This document shows, piece after piece, positions 1 through 8,508 of a stretch of 59,087 nucleotides of DNA. The translations under genes and the position numbers were made by a program. Each line of letters begins with the position of its first letter. Positions within the stretch are counted from its first letter, which is position 1. The notes under the pieces are model-generated. The model was not told the DNA's origin, made no database searches, and was given only the letters and a program-made list of their open reading frames with translations. Source of the stretch: CAYPHY01 sp964410625. Its GTDB lineage: Bacteria; Chloroflexota; Anaerolineae; Promineifilales; Promineifilaceae. The DNA lies in contig CAYPHY010000032.1 in assembly GCA_964410625.1 (NCBI GenBank), forward strand, positions 1 to 59,087, read 5' to 3'.

Positions 1-1647
1 GTGGGCAAGGTTGTGCCGCCCAATCGGACGATTTTACGGGATATTTCTCTCTCCTACTTTTATGGGGCGAAGATCGGCGTCCTTGGTCTGAACGGCGCGG
101 GGAAAAGCTCGCTGCTGCGGATCATGGCCGGTGTGGATCAGGACTTCATCGGCGAAACGGTGATGTCGCCAGGGTATACCATCGGCTATCTGGAGCAAGA
201 GCCGCAACTTGACCCAAACAAGACCGTGCGCGAGATCGTCGAAGAAGGGATGCAAGAGACGGTGGACGCGCTGCGAGCCTTCGACGAGATCAACATGCGC
301 TTCGGCGAGGAGTTGACCCCTGAAGAGCTAGACGAGCTGATCGAGGAGCAGGGCAAGCTACAAGACAAACTCGACCACATGGATGCCTGGAACCTGGACA
401 GCCGCCTGGAATTGGCGATGGACGCGCTGCGCTGCCCACCCGGCGACACACCCATCTCGGTGCTGTCCGGTGGCGAACGGCGGCGCGTGGCGCTGGCACG
501 GCTGCTACTGAAGAAGCCCGACATCCTGCTGCTCGACGAGCCGACCAACCATCTTGATGCGGAATCGGTCGCCTGGTTGGAACGCCATTTGCAAGAGTAT
601 GCGGGGACGGTGATCGCCGTCACCCATGATCGCTATTTCCTCGATAATGTGGCTGGCTGGATTTTGGAACTCGACCGGGGGCATGGTATCCCCTGGAAGG
701 GGAACTACTCCTCCTGGCTGGAGCAGAAGCAAAACCGTCTGGCGCAGGAGGAGAAGGGGGAGTCGCTGCGGCAAAAGACGTTGCAACGGGAGTTGGAGTG
801 GATTCGCATGTCGCCACGCGGCCGCCAGACCAAAGCCAAAGCGCGTATCTCCGCCTATAATCAGTTGGTGGAGCAAGGGAGCGAGATGGCTCGCGAGGAG
901 ATGGAAATCTTTATCCCCCCTGGGCCGCGCCTGGGCGATATAGTGGTCGAGGCAAGGGAAGTGGACAAGGCCTATGGGGATCATCTGCTGGTTGAAAACA
1001 TGACCTTCAGCGTTCCGCCGGGGGCAATTGTCGGTGTAATCGGGCCGAATGGAGCGGGCAAAACCACCCTCTTTCGGATGATCGTCGGCCAGGAACGGCC
1101 GGATGATGGCGAATTGACCGTCGGCAGTACGGTCGAGTTGGCCTATGTAGACCAAAGCCGCGAGGCATTGGACGCGGATAAAAACGTCTGGCAGGAAATC
1201 TCCGACGGTGAAGAGACGCTGCAACTGGGTAACCGCAAGGTCAACTCCCGCGCTTACGTTTCACGCTTCAATTTCTTGGGAGCCGACCAGCAAAAGCTGG
1301 TAGGGACGCTTTCCGGCGGCGAGCGCAACCGGGTACAGTTGGCAAAGATGCTCAAGTCGGGGGCGAACCTGCTGCTGCTCGACGAGCCGACCAACGATCT
1401 GGATGTCAATACCCTCCGCGCCCTGGAAGAAGCATTGCTCAACTTTGGGGGCTGCGCGATTGTCATCTCCCATGATCGCTGGTTCCTCGACCGGATAGCA
1501 ACTCATATCCTCGCTTTTGAAGGGGAGAGCCAGGTGATGTGGTTCCCCGGTAATTACAGCGAGTATGAAGAGGAACGCCGCAAGCGGCTGGGGGACGCGG
1601 CCGATCGGCCGCATCGCCTCACCTATCGCCGTCTGACCCGCGCATAA
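1..1647 (+). CDS. ettA: EttA-type ABC-F translational ATPase, 5' end cut off by the window edge
   Basis: This ABC-F protein carries two ATPase domains and acts on the ribosome (energy-dependent translational throttle), not in transport. Domain 1 has Walker A GLNGAGKS (about residues 29-36), signature LSGGERRR (about 155) and Walker B ILLLDEPTNHLD (about 174). Domain 2 has GPNGAGKTT (about 348), LSGGERNR (about 437) and LLLLDEPTNDLD (about 456). An arm-like insert rich in Glu and Leu lies at about 95-135, and the basic inter-domain linker (P-site tRNA motif region) at about 230-300. The visible reading frame begins at the GKVVPP segment that in E. coli EttA is preceded by about a dozen residues. 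The GTG at base 1 is therefore most likely an internal valine codon. The stop is followed two bases later by an inverted repeat. EttA is the best match within ABC-F; Uup-type C-terminal extension is absent. Confidence 0.93.
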   Translation: MGKVVPPNRTILRDISLSYFYGAKIGVLGLNGAGKSSLLRIMAGVDQDFIGETVMSPGYTIGYLEQEPQLDPNKTVREIVEEGMQETVDALRAFDEINMRFGEELTPEELDELIEEQGKLQDKLDHMDAWNLDSRLELAMDALRCPPGDTPISVLSGGERRRVALARLLLKKPDILLLDEPTNHLDAESVAWLERHLQEYAGTVIAVTHDRYFLDNVAGWILELDRGHGIPWKGNYSSWLEQKQNRLAQEEKGESLRQKTLQRELEWIRMSPRGRQTKAKARISAYNQLVEQGSEMAREEMEIFIPPGPRLGDIVVEAREVDKAYGDHLLVENMTFSVPPGAIVGVIGPNGAGKTTLFRMIVGQERPDDGELTVGSTVELAYVDQSREALDADKNVWQEISDGEETLQLGNRKVNSRAYVSRFNFLGADQQKLVGTLSGGERNRVQLAKMLKSGANLLLLDEPTNDLDVNTLRALEEALLNFGGCAIVISHDRWFLDRIATHILAFEGESQVMWFPGNYSEYEEERRKRLGDAADRPHRLTYRRLTRA

Positions 1648-1649
1648 AA

Positions 1650-1710
1650 TGTGTGGCGCGATTTGGCAAATCGCGGCAATTACCAACGCGATTTACCAAA
1701 TCGCGCTACA
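1650..1710. repeat. Inverted repeat D1 (TGTAGCGCGATTTGG type)
   Basis: Two 24-base arms (1650-1673 and 1687-1710) are complementary except for two positions, with a 13-base spacer. Each arm is itself nearly palindromic (GCGATTTGGTAAATCGC core). It lies between the convergent ends of ettA and the next gene and provides that gene's TAG stop, so it could act as a bidirectional terminator. Related copies are at 5940-5963, 31712-31740 and, degenerate, 44474-44528. Confidence 0.85.
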
Positions 1711-3127
1711 TTTTTTCTTGCTTAATCTGCCAGACGCTAATCGAAGCCGGTCGCACCGTTTCATTGACGACGCGCAGCAATTCGGCCGTCAACCGATCCG
1801 GGTCGGTCTCGCTCCGCGCGGCGGCGGCAAAGGTCGCCAAGACTTGTTGCGCGTTGTACCGTTGGCGGTAGAAGCGGCGGTCAATGACGTTCTGCACCCG
1901 GCGACGCAAGGGGTTAAATAGCGCGGCAATGAGCAACGTGGAAGCAACAATCGCCAAATTCGACCCGACACGCAACCGATCCGTCAGCAGAAATTGCAGC
2001 GAGATGACGCTGATGAAGTAGACGGTCGCCAGCAAGCCGGTCAACACCGTATAGACCAGTGTGCGGCGGATGAGAACATCAATGTCGAACAACCGGTAGC
2101 GCAGGATAGCGGCGGCGAATGCCAGCGGGAAAAGGGCGACGATCAGGCCGATGGCATTGGTGTCGGCCGGTTTCACCCCCAGCAAGACGGGCAGCAAATA
2201 GAATAAGAGGGCTAAGCCGCCGGTGACAAGCCCGGCCAGCATGACCCACTTTGCTTGCTGGCGTCCTGTCCCATAGCGACTGGTGCGATATTGCCGGGTG
2301 GCGGCGATCAGCGTGCAGACGAGCAGGGTGAGGCCAATTACCAGTGTGGCCGGTTCCCAGGAGGCGATCCAGGCCAGGACTTTGGCCGAGCGGCCGTACA
2401 TGATCCCCATATAGAGCGCAATGAACAGATAGGGCAACCCATACAAGGCATAAACTCGCCAGCGCGGTTCTATCACGGGCAGCACTCGCGGAAAGACGAG
2501 CGTGAAGTGTAGCCCGGCGGCCCAATAGAGCGTGTAAACGAGGACGGTGGTGATCTGGTAGAGCCAGAAGCCGCGGCCGTCCAGAAAATCGCTGACTTGC
2601 AGGCCGAGCGACCAGGTGCTGGCGGAAAAGACGGAAGCAGCAGTCAGCAATAGTAGGCGGGCTGTCAGCAGTTGCGGCCGTTGGCTCAACACAAAACCGG
2701 CAATGAGGACAAAGATGATGCCAAAGACGATCAGCCCCCAGTTGATACGCAGGATCGCCCACAATGGATAGTGGATGGGGGTGATGGTTAGCTCGATTTC
2801 GCGGCCGTCGCGCAAGACGGTATAGCGCGGGTTCGCCGTGGTCGTCCAGGGAGGCGATGGGGCGTCGCCGGTAAATAACGCTTCGGCCCATGTTTCGATG
2901 CTCCGCCCTTCAACGGCCGTTACAATGTCTCCGGCCTGAAAGCCACCGGGTATTGGCAGCGGTGGTGTAACCCGCACCCCTCTCTCCGTAATCGGAAAGG
3001 AGTCGGGCAGCAGACGGCCGCCGTCGAAGGGGGTGGTCAGGTGCAACCAGAGGAAAGCGAGCGGCAATCCAATCAGGATAGCGATCAGGAGTATGAAGGG
3101 TAGCAGTGTCAGACGAGACGGCCGCAT
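1706..3127 (-). CDS. PDZ-like plus multi-TM membrane sensor protein (ComP-like N-terminal module without kinase domain)
   Basis: An N-terminal membrane segment (MRPSRLTLLPFILLIAIL) is followed by an extracytoplasmic PDZ-like stretch (GGFQAGDIVTAVEGRSIETW...YTVLRDGREIEL). About seven hydrophobic helices then lead to a basic NPLRRRVQNVIDRRFYRQRY segment and a short cytoplasmic tail. This is the arrangement of ComP-like sensor kinases, in which the RRFYRQRY segment leads into a GAF or histidine kinase domain. Here the protein stops about 50 residues later at a TAG inside repeat D1, with no H-box or ATPase domain. It may be a truncated kinase or a stand-alone membrane sensor. I chose the ATG at 3127 because the upstream extension to 3232 reads through an intergenic repeat. 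No clear Shine-Dalgarno site is visible. About 473 residues. Function unknown. Confidence 0.75.
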   Translation of the reverse strand: MRPSRLTLLPFILLIAILIGLPLAFLWLHLTTPFDGGRLLPDSFPITERGVRVTPPLPIPGGFQAGDIVTAVEGRSIETWAEALFTGDAPSPPWTTTANPRYTVLRDGREIELTITPIHYPLWAILRINWGLIVFGIIFVLIAGFVLSQRPQLLTARLLLLTAASVFSASTWSLGLQVSDFLDGRGFWLYQITTVLVYTLYWAAGLHFTLVFPRVLPVIEPRWRVYALYGLPYLFIALYMGIMYGRSAKVLAWIASWEPATLVIGLTLLVCTLIAATRQYRTSRYGTGRQQAKWVMLAGLVTGGLALLFYLLPVLLGVKPADTNAIGLIVALFPLAFAAAILRYRLFDIDVLIRRTLVYTVLTGLLATVYFISVISLQFLLTDRLRVGSNLAIVASTLLIAALFNPLRRRVQNVIDRRFYRQRYNAQQVLATFAAAARSETDPDRLTAELLRVVNETVRPASISVWQIKQEKM

Positions 3128-3154
3128 ACTCGCTAGTATACATGAGGACTTATG

Positions 3155-3245
3155 CATTTTTGCAACGGATTGCACCAATTTTCTCGAAACAGGTCTAAAT
3201 TCGAGCTGCATGTTTGCGCTAATTCGCGTCATTCGTTGCTAAAAA
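3155..3245. repeat. AT-rich inverted repeat, family F copy 1
   Basis: The segment contains short complementary runs of the type CGAATTAGCG / CCAATTTTCTCG and TTGCAACGGATTGC / GCAACGAATGACGCG. The same vocabulary (AATTCGCGCCAATTCGTTGC) recurs at 25508-25583. It lies upstream of the PDZ membrane protein and inflates that gene's longest possible reading frame. Confidence 0.5.
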
Positions 3246-3273
3246 TTCTTCAACTGCTCAAGTCTTGTACATA

Positions 3274-3302
3274 TTGAGGGTAGAGTTTGTCTATGTTATT
3301 AT
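3274..3302 (+). promoter_or_regulatory. Possible sigma70-type promoter of the Uma2 gene
   Basis: TTGAGG at 3274-3279 and TATTAT at 3297-3302 are separated by 17 bases, in an AT-rich gap 40 bases before the ATG at 3342. This is a pattern match only. Confidence 0.35.
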
Positions 3303-3341
3303 ATGGATAGCACTGACGATGGTGCAGTATAAGGTAATCCA

Positions 3342-4052
3342 ATGTCAAACCTGACAGTCTACCGCCACATTCTCAACCCAAACGTCATCTATCCCGAAAC
3401 AGACGGCGAACCTGTGGCCGAATCCGACTTCCAGCGCGTGCCTCTCACCTATGCCATTGAAGCTCTGCAACGTTACTTCCAGGATCAATCAGACGTATAT
3501 GTCTCCGGCGATTTGTTCATCTATTTTGAAGAAGGCAACCCCCAGGCCGTTGTTGCGCCGGATGTTTTTGTCGTCTTTGGTGTGGAAAAGAAGCCACGAC
3601 GGACCTATAAGCTGTAGGAAGAAGGGCATCGCGCCCCTGATTTTGTGCTGGAGATCACGTCGAAGACGACCTACTTCCACGATCAAGGCACGAAGAGAGG
3701 GCTGTATGCGCTTCTCGGTGTGCGCGAATATTTTCAATATGATCCCACCCGCGACTACCTCGATCCCCCGCTACAAGGATCACGGCTAAGAGGCGGCTCT
3801 TACGAAGAACTGCCGCTGGTTGAGCTGGATGATGGTACACTGTCCATTTACAGCCAGGTACTTGGGCTAGATGTACACTTCAATGAAGACGAACTCAGTT
3901 TCTACGATCCGATTCGCCGCTATAAGTTACCGTCATATAGCGAAGCCGTATCTGAGTTAGAAGAGGAAAAATTAGCCCGCCAGACGGCCGAAAAACGCAT
4001 CGCCGAATTAGAGGCGCAACTGGCTGCCCTTCGCGGAGAATCAAAAGCTTAA
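3342..4052 (+). pseudogene. Uma2 family (DUF820, PD-(D/E)XK) nuclease-like gene interrupted by one amber codon
   Basis: Two in-frame segments, 3342-3617 (91 residues) and 3645-4052, are separated only by TAG at 3615-3617 and belong to one Uma2 protein of about 236 residues. Before the stop are the VVAPDVFVV strand with its catalytic Asp and the PRRTYKL segment. Directly after it comes EEGHRAPDFVLEITS with the catalytic Glu. In intact Uma2 proteins this segment normally reads KLWEEG, so a TGG-to-TAG change of one Trp codon explains the lesion. The C-terminus is a charged coiled coil (EEEKLARQTAEKRIAELEAQL). Uma2 proteins are restriction-endonuclease-fold proteins of uncertain role, common in cyanobacteria and Chloroflexota. 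No suppressor tRNA is visible here, so the gene is most likely inactivated, or the base is a sequencing error. Confidence 0.85.
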
Positions 4053-5914
4053 CCGATTCGGATACATCCATCCACTTCAACGGTTACCCAATCGCCACTC
4101 TGGATTTGCCCATACTCGGCCGCACCCAACACCACAACCGACGGCGCATCCCCATACATCTCCCGCGCGACGGCCGCACCCAGGGCGAGAATGGCATCCG
4201 GTTCGGCGGTTAAAATCGCTGCCGGAGCGGTCCCCACGCGCACCGCTTCCAGCAAAATACTGCTGGCACTGCTCGACCCCTTTCCGGCAGGCAATACGAG
4301 CACGCGGCCGCGCACATTCTCGCCAACGGCCGGATGGCGCTGGTCAATGATCTCCCCCGTCTGCGGCTCTAACCCTCCCCATAGACTCAGTGGCTCCGTC
4401 AAGACCAATGCCTTTCCCTCGGCGTATCCTTCTACCAAAACCAGTGACGAGTGGGCGGAGAGTACTCCGCTAGTGGTGAGTGGCGAGTGAACTAGAGACT
4501 GGGAGACTGGGGGACTGGGAGACTTTTCTCGTTTTCCATTAACCGTTAACCATTGACCATTAACCATTCTCTTCCCCTCTGCTCCTCCGCCCCTCTGCTC
4601 CGCTGCCTCCCCTCTAATCTCCCAGTCTCCTAGTCTCTCAGTCTCTTCCCCTTCTGCCCATAGGTTGCCATCGCGCCACACTCGCCCCAACGCGGCCGAG
4701 CGGACACACTCCTCCAGGCTGCCAAAGACCACTTGCAGGCCGATGTTGCCCGGCGAATAGTGGGCAAACTTGCCGGAATTGGTCATCAGCACGCCTTCCT
4801 GGGCGCGGACGATGGGGGTGACGACAACGCAGGTATCCACGACAATCTGTACCCCGGCCGCTTTCAACGTTGCCAACCAGCCCCGCTTTTGCAAGGCGGC
4901 CAACACCAGCCGGTTGGTGCAGACAATGAACTCGACGGAAGGATGCGGCCGATATTGCTCTATGAGAGGCAGCAAGTGGGCGAACTCGTCCAGCGAGAAG
5001 TGGGGGCTGCCGAGGGCGACCACGTTGATGGGGCCATCGGGCGCGGTGGAGAGGCGGCCGCGTGCCTGCTGCAACTCGGCCGTTGTCACCTCAATGATCG
5101 CTTCCGGTGGCCGTCCCTGGAAAGCGACATCCAGGGTTGCCGCTTCTGGCGTGACGCCAACCGCGTGAAAGAGGGCGACAGCACCAGAGGAGGCGGCCGC
5201 TGCCCCCAATGCCTTCAATTGGTCTTCCGTCGCGGTTGGCGGCAGGCCGTCAATGACCGGGATGCGTGTTCCCGCTTTCATCCCCAGGTAGTAGCCGAGG
5301 ACGGGATAGAAGACATCGCTCTCAAGCAGTCGTTGGGGAATATCCGTTAGCCGGAAGAGGAGTTGGCCGCGCCGGTTTTCGGGCAAGTGCAGCCCAACGG
5401 CCGGGGCGCGGCCGGTCAGCGCGGCGCAAATGTCAATGAAGTCGCCATAGCGATTGGTGCGTGCGCCGAGGACGGAGTTGGCAAAGACGATGGCGTTGCT
5501 TTCTGCCCAGGCGATTTGCGTGCCGGTTGGCGGCCGTTGTGCGGCCTGATAGGGGGCGCAAGTCCACACCGGGCGACAGCCCATCGCTTCATAGGCGGCC
5601 ATCAGAGCGCGGGCGCGTTGGGCGATCTCGGCCGTGCCGCGAAAGTGTTCCGGGTGCAGCAGGTCAATCGCGCCGACATTGAGCGTGGTGGGGACGACGA
5701 CCTGTGCGCCATCGGCCGCCAACCGCTGGGCAAATTCCAGGCCCGACAGCCCGTGATAGAGGCAGCCGTCAATGTGGGCCGATTCGATGTCCAATAGATG
5801 GGACGCGCCATAGACCTCGGCCATCGTCACCAGGATGCGCATGGCGGTTTGGACGGCCGATCCTCGTTCCCCGGCCAACATCGCTTTGTCTTCTGTGGAA
5901 AGTTGCAGGCTCAT
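4049..5914 (-). CDS. Fused aconitase X (AcnX), catalytic plus swivel domain; probable cis-3-hydroxyproline dehydratase type
   Basis: The first ~415 residues are the AcnX catalytic domain (DUF521): GCLYHGLSGLEFAQRL, VVPTTLNVGAIDLL, AYEAMGCRPVWTCAPYQ, GARTNRYGDFIDICAALTGR and GVLMTNSGKFAHYSPGNIG. The last ~130 residues are the swivelling domain (DUF126) with PAGKGSSSASSILLE and APAAILTAEPDAILALG. Archaeal AcnX uses separate subunits (phosphomevalonate dehydratase). Bacterial fused forms that have been characterised dehydrate cis-3-hydroxy-L-proline, so that is the more likely reaction, but the substrate is an inference. The linker is abnormal: bases 4489-4655 are intergenic-type repeat sequence read in frame, adding about 55 low-complexity residues. 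Start ATG at 5914 was chosen because MSLQLSTEDKAMLAGERG matches the usual AcnX beginning and the upstream extension runs through a repeat. The 3' end overlaps the Uma2 gene end by 4 bases on the opposite strand. Confidence 0.85.
   Translation of the reverse strand: MSLQLSTEDKAMLAGERGSAVQTAMRILVTMAEVYGASHLLDIESAHIDGCLYHGLSGLEFAQRLAADGAQVVVPTTLNVGAIDLLHPEHFRGTAEIAQRARALMAAYEAMGCRPVWTCAPYQAAQRPPTGTQIAWAESNAIVFANSVLGARTNRYGDFIDICAALTGRAPAVGLHLPENRRGQLLFRLTDIPQRLLESDVFYPVLGYYLGMKAGTRIPVIDGLPPTATEDQLKALGAAAASSGAVALFHAVGVTPEAATLDVAFQGRPPEAIIEVTTAELQQARGRLSTAPDGPINVVALGSPHFSLDEFAHLLPLIEQYRPHPSVEFIVCTNRLVLAALQKRGWLATLKAAGVQIVVDTCVVVTPIVRAQEGVLMTNSGKFAHYSPGNIGLQVVFGSLEECVRSAALGRVWRDGNLWAEGEETERLGDWEIRGEAAEQRGGGAEGKRMVNGQWLTVNGKREKSPSPPVSQSLVHSPLTTSGVLSAHSSLVLVEGYAEGKALVLTEPLSLWGGLEPQTGEIIDQRHPAVGENVRGRVLVLPAGKGSSSASSILLEAVRVGTAPAAILTAEPDAILALGAAVAREMYGDAPSVVVLGAAEYGQIQSGDWVTVEVDGCIRIG
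4489..4655. repeat. Composite repeat (family A - family B - family A) inside the AcnX coding region
   Basis: On the + strand a run of GAGACTGGGAGACTGGG units (4493-4530) is followed by ATTAACCATTGACCATTAAC units (4536-4572). Inverse-orientation units CTCCCAGTCTCCTAGTCTC then occupy about 4615-4650. The outer arms are complementary, so the whole can fold as a hairpin. The same two repeat vocabularies are otherwise found only between genes in this window. Here the element keeps the AcnX frame open. Confidence 0.85.
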
Positions 5915-5939
5915 ATTTACTTCGTTACTCAAGCGAAAG

Positions 5940-5963
5940 GAGTGATTTACCAAATCGCTCAAC
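5940..5963. repeat. Repeat D2, single palindromic arm
   Basis: GAGTGATTTACCAAATCGCTC is a near-perfect palindrome of the D family (compare 1687-1710). It lies 26 bases upstream of the chosen acnX start codon, so it may overlap its promoter. Confidence 0.6.
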
Positions 5964-6113
5964 TTTTTGTAGATTCTCGCATTTGCTGTAAGATAGCGGG
6001 TGCTTCGCACTTGTCAAGGTAGATCGCCAATGCGATAAAATTTACCAACCCCTTTTTAGTGCAAGGAACCCCTATTTATCAGCTGCTAGTTGAATAACCT
6101 TATCGGAGGAAAA

Positions 6114-8300
6114 ATGAACCGACAAGTTTGGCGTCTCGTGGTGATCGTAGTGCTGCTTTTGCTGGTTGGGCTTTCGACCTTGGCCGGTGCGTCGCCAGCA
6201 AGTAGCGCGGATGATTTTGAAGTGATAGCGACAGGTCTTGACAACCCGCGCGGTCTGGTTTTCGGGCCGGATGGCGCATTGTATGTGGCAGAAGCGGGCG
6301 AGGGTGGCGACGGTGCTTGCATCCCTACACCGGAAGGTATCTCTTGCTTCGGCACCAGCGGAGCAGTCACCCGCTTGCTGGCCGGGCCACAGGAGCGTGT
6401 GGTTGATGATTTAGTCTCGCTGGGCGTCGAGGGCAGTGGTAATCTGGCTTTGGGGCCGCATGATGTAGCGTTTGACGACGAAGGTAATCTGAAGGTCATA
6501 GTCGGTCTTGGTGGCGATCCCGCCGTCCGTGATCCCAGCGGCCCGTTGGGAGACCAGGGGATCAACTTTGCCCAGCTTGTTGGTGTCGCGGCCGATGGTT
6601 CCTGGGCTAACGAAGTAGACCTCGGTGCTTATGAGGCAGCCAATAATCCCGACGGCGGCTTGCCGGACACCAATCCCTTTGGCTTGCTCCAGGTGGAGGA
6701 TGGTTTTGTTGTGGCTGACGCTGGGGCCAATGCGTTGCTACATATTGATGGCACGGGGACGATCACGACGTTGGCCGTCTTCCCGGATACGATGGTTGAG
6801 TTTCCGCCAGGGAGCGGGGACATGGTCCCGATGCAGGCTGTGCCAACCTCCGTTGTGGTGGGGTCGGATGGCGCGTATTATGTGGGACAATTGACGGGTT
6901 TCCCGTTTCCGGTCGGTGGCGCGAGTGTCTTTCGCGTACCGGCCGAAGGTGGCGAGCCAGAGGTCTATGCGACCGGCTTCACCAACATTACTGACATCGC
7001 ATTTGACGGCTATGGCAATTTGTTTGTCGTTGAGATGTTTGCCAATAGCCTGCTGTCTAATGACCCAACCGGCGCGGTGGTCCAGGTTATGCCCGATGAT
7101 TCGCGGAAGGTGCTGGCCAGCGAAGGGCTGGTTAACCCCTCCGGCATCGCCGTTGGGCCGGATGGGATGCTGTATGTGACCAATTTTGGCACGGCTGCTA
7201 ACGAAGGGCAGGTGATACGCCTGACGCCGGCCGCGCCGGGTAATTTGGAAATTGTCGGCGGTGGACTGAACAACCCGCGTGGGCTGGGCTTTGGGCCGGG
7301 CGGCGGGCTGTACGTCGCTGAGGCGGGTATTGGTGGAGACGGTGCTTGCATTCCCACGCCGGAGGGCATCTCTTGTCTGGGCACCAGCGGGTCGGTCACC
7401 CGTCTGTTAGACGGGCCACAGGAGCGAGTGGTTGACGATTTGGTGTCGTTGGGCGTCGAAAACACCGGCAACCTGGCTCTTGGGCCGCATGATGTGGCGT
7501 TTGATGACGAAGGCAATCTGAAGGTCATCGTTGGTCTTGGTGGTGATCCGGCCGTGCGCGATCCCAGTGGCCCGCTGGGTGATCAGGGGATCAACTTTGC
7601 TCAGCTTGTTGGGGTTGCGGCCGATGGCTCCTGGATGAACGAAGTAGACCTCGGTGCGTATGAGGCGGCCAACAACCCGGATGGCGGGCTGCCGGACACC
7701 AATCCCTTCGGCCTGCTGAAAGTGGAGGATGGGTACGTTGTGGCCGATGCCGGGGCCAATGCGCTGCTACACATTGATAGCGCGGGGGATGTTTCCACGC
7801 TGGCCGTCTTCCCAGACACGATGGTTGAGTTTCCGCCAGGGAGCGGAGACATGGTCCCGATGCAGGCTGTGCCGACTTCGGTGGTGGTTGGGGCGGACGG
7901 CGCTTACTATGTCGGCCAGTTGACCGGCTTCCCGTTCCCGGTTGGTGGCGCGAGTGTGTTCCGCGTGCCGGCCGAAGGTGGCGAACCAGAGGTCTTTGCG
8001 ACCGGCTTCACCAACATCACCGACATCGCGTTCGATGAAGATGAGAATCTCTATGTCGTGGAGATGTTTACCAACAGCCTCTTATCCGGCGACCCGACCG
8101 GCGCGGTGATCCGCGTCGCCCCTGATGACTCGCGGAAGGTGCTGGCCAGCGAAGGGCTGGTCAACCCCTCCGGCATTGTCATCGGTGACGATGGCGAGAT
8201 TTATGTGACGAACTATGGCACATCGGCCGCGTTGGGGCAGGTGGTTCGCGTGGTGGAGGTCACTTACCAGGTCTATCTACCGGCGTTTCCAATTGATTAA
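6114..8300 (+). CDS. Secreted ScyD/ScyE-like beta-propeller protein made of two tandem 343-residue copies
   Basis: A signal peptide (MNRQVWRLVVIVVLLLLVGLS...ASSA, about residues 1-33) precedes two near-identical units of the ScyD/ScyE family. Each carries NPRGL-FGP-G-LYVAEAG, ACIPTPEGISC, TRLL-GPQERVVDDLVSLGVE and TDIAFD-NL-VVEMF signatures, likely NHL/SMP-30-like beta-propeller blades. The DNA period is exactly 1029 bases (base 6241 aligns with 7270). The copies differ at scattered, often synonymous, positions, so the duplication is real and not recent. The protein ends in YQVYLPAFPID, resembling the YLP-type C-termini frequent on exported Chloroflexota proteins. Start ATG at 6114 has GGAGG at 6105-6109. 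ScyD/E proteins in cyanobacteria are linked to the scytonemin cluster, but homologues elsewhere are of unknown function, and no pigment genes are nearby. Confidence 0.85.
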   Translation: MNRQVWRLVVIVVLLLLVGLSTLAGASPASSADDFEVIATGLDNPRGLVFGPDGALYVAEAGEGGDGACIPTPEGISCFGTSGAVTRLLAGPQERVVDDLVSLGVEGSGNLALGPHDVAFDDEGNLKVIVGLGGDPAVRDPSGPLGDQGINFAQLVGVAADGSWANEVDLGAYEAANNPDGGLPDTNPFGLLQVEDGFVVADAGANALLHIDGTGTITTLAVFPDTMVEFPPGSGDMVPMQAVPTSVVVGSDGAYYVGQLTGFPFPVGGASVFRVPAEGGEPEVYATGFTNITDIAFDGYGNLFVVEMFANSLLSNDPTGAVVQVMPDDSRKVLASEGLVNPSGIAVGPDGMLYVTNFGTAANEGQVIRLTPAAPGNLEIVGGGLNNPRGLGFGPGGGLYVAEAGIGGDGACIPTPEGISCLGTSGSVTRLLDGPQERVVDDLVSLGVENTGNLALGPHDVAFDDEGNLKVIVGLGGDPAVRDPSGPLGDQGINFAQLVGVAADGSWMNEVDLGAYEAANNPDGGLPDTNPFGLLKVEDGYVVADAGANALLHIDSAGDVSTLAVFPDTMVEFPPGSGDMVPMQAVPTSVVVGADGAYYVGQLTGFPFPVGGASVFRVPAEGGEPEVFATGFTNITDIAFDEDENLYVVEMFTNSLLSGDPTGAVIRVAPDDSRKVLASEGLVNPSGIVIGDDGEIYVTNYGTSAALGQVVRVVEVTYQVYLPAFPID

Positions 8301-8349
8301 AGCCTGGCTTTGTAAAATAGCGGGTTTGTACAGTTCATAAATTTTCCGA

Positions 8350-8416
8350 CACGAATGACACGAATTTCACGAAAGAAAGATTGAAGGTGAAGTTCGTGTT
8401 ATTCGTGTCATTTGTG
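8350..8416. repeat. Inverted repeat C1 (GACACGAATNACACGAA type)
   Basis: The left arm CACGAATGACACGAATTTCA (8350-8369) pairs with the right arm ending in ATTCGTGTCATTTGTG (8401-8416) with few mismatches. The loop is about 25 bases. A second copy lies 37 kb away at 45722-45787. Confidence 0.8.
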
Positions 8417-8508
8417 CTGAACAAGGGCTAACTGGTTTCACTTTAGTCCTGTTTAACTCTTTCTGCATGTTCTATCTGTCCATTATAGGCTAAAATGGTA
8501 GGCTATAT

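Noticed and set aside
505..1224. 239-codon minus-strand frame inside ettA
   Set aside because: Antisense to the two ABC domains; no recognisable motif or ribosome site.
6241..8265. Tandem duplication in the ScyD/E-like gene considered as an assembly artefact
   Set aside because: The copies differ at many scattered positions, mostly synonymous, which misassembly would not produce.
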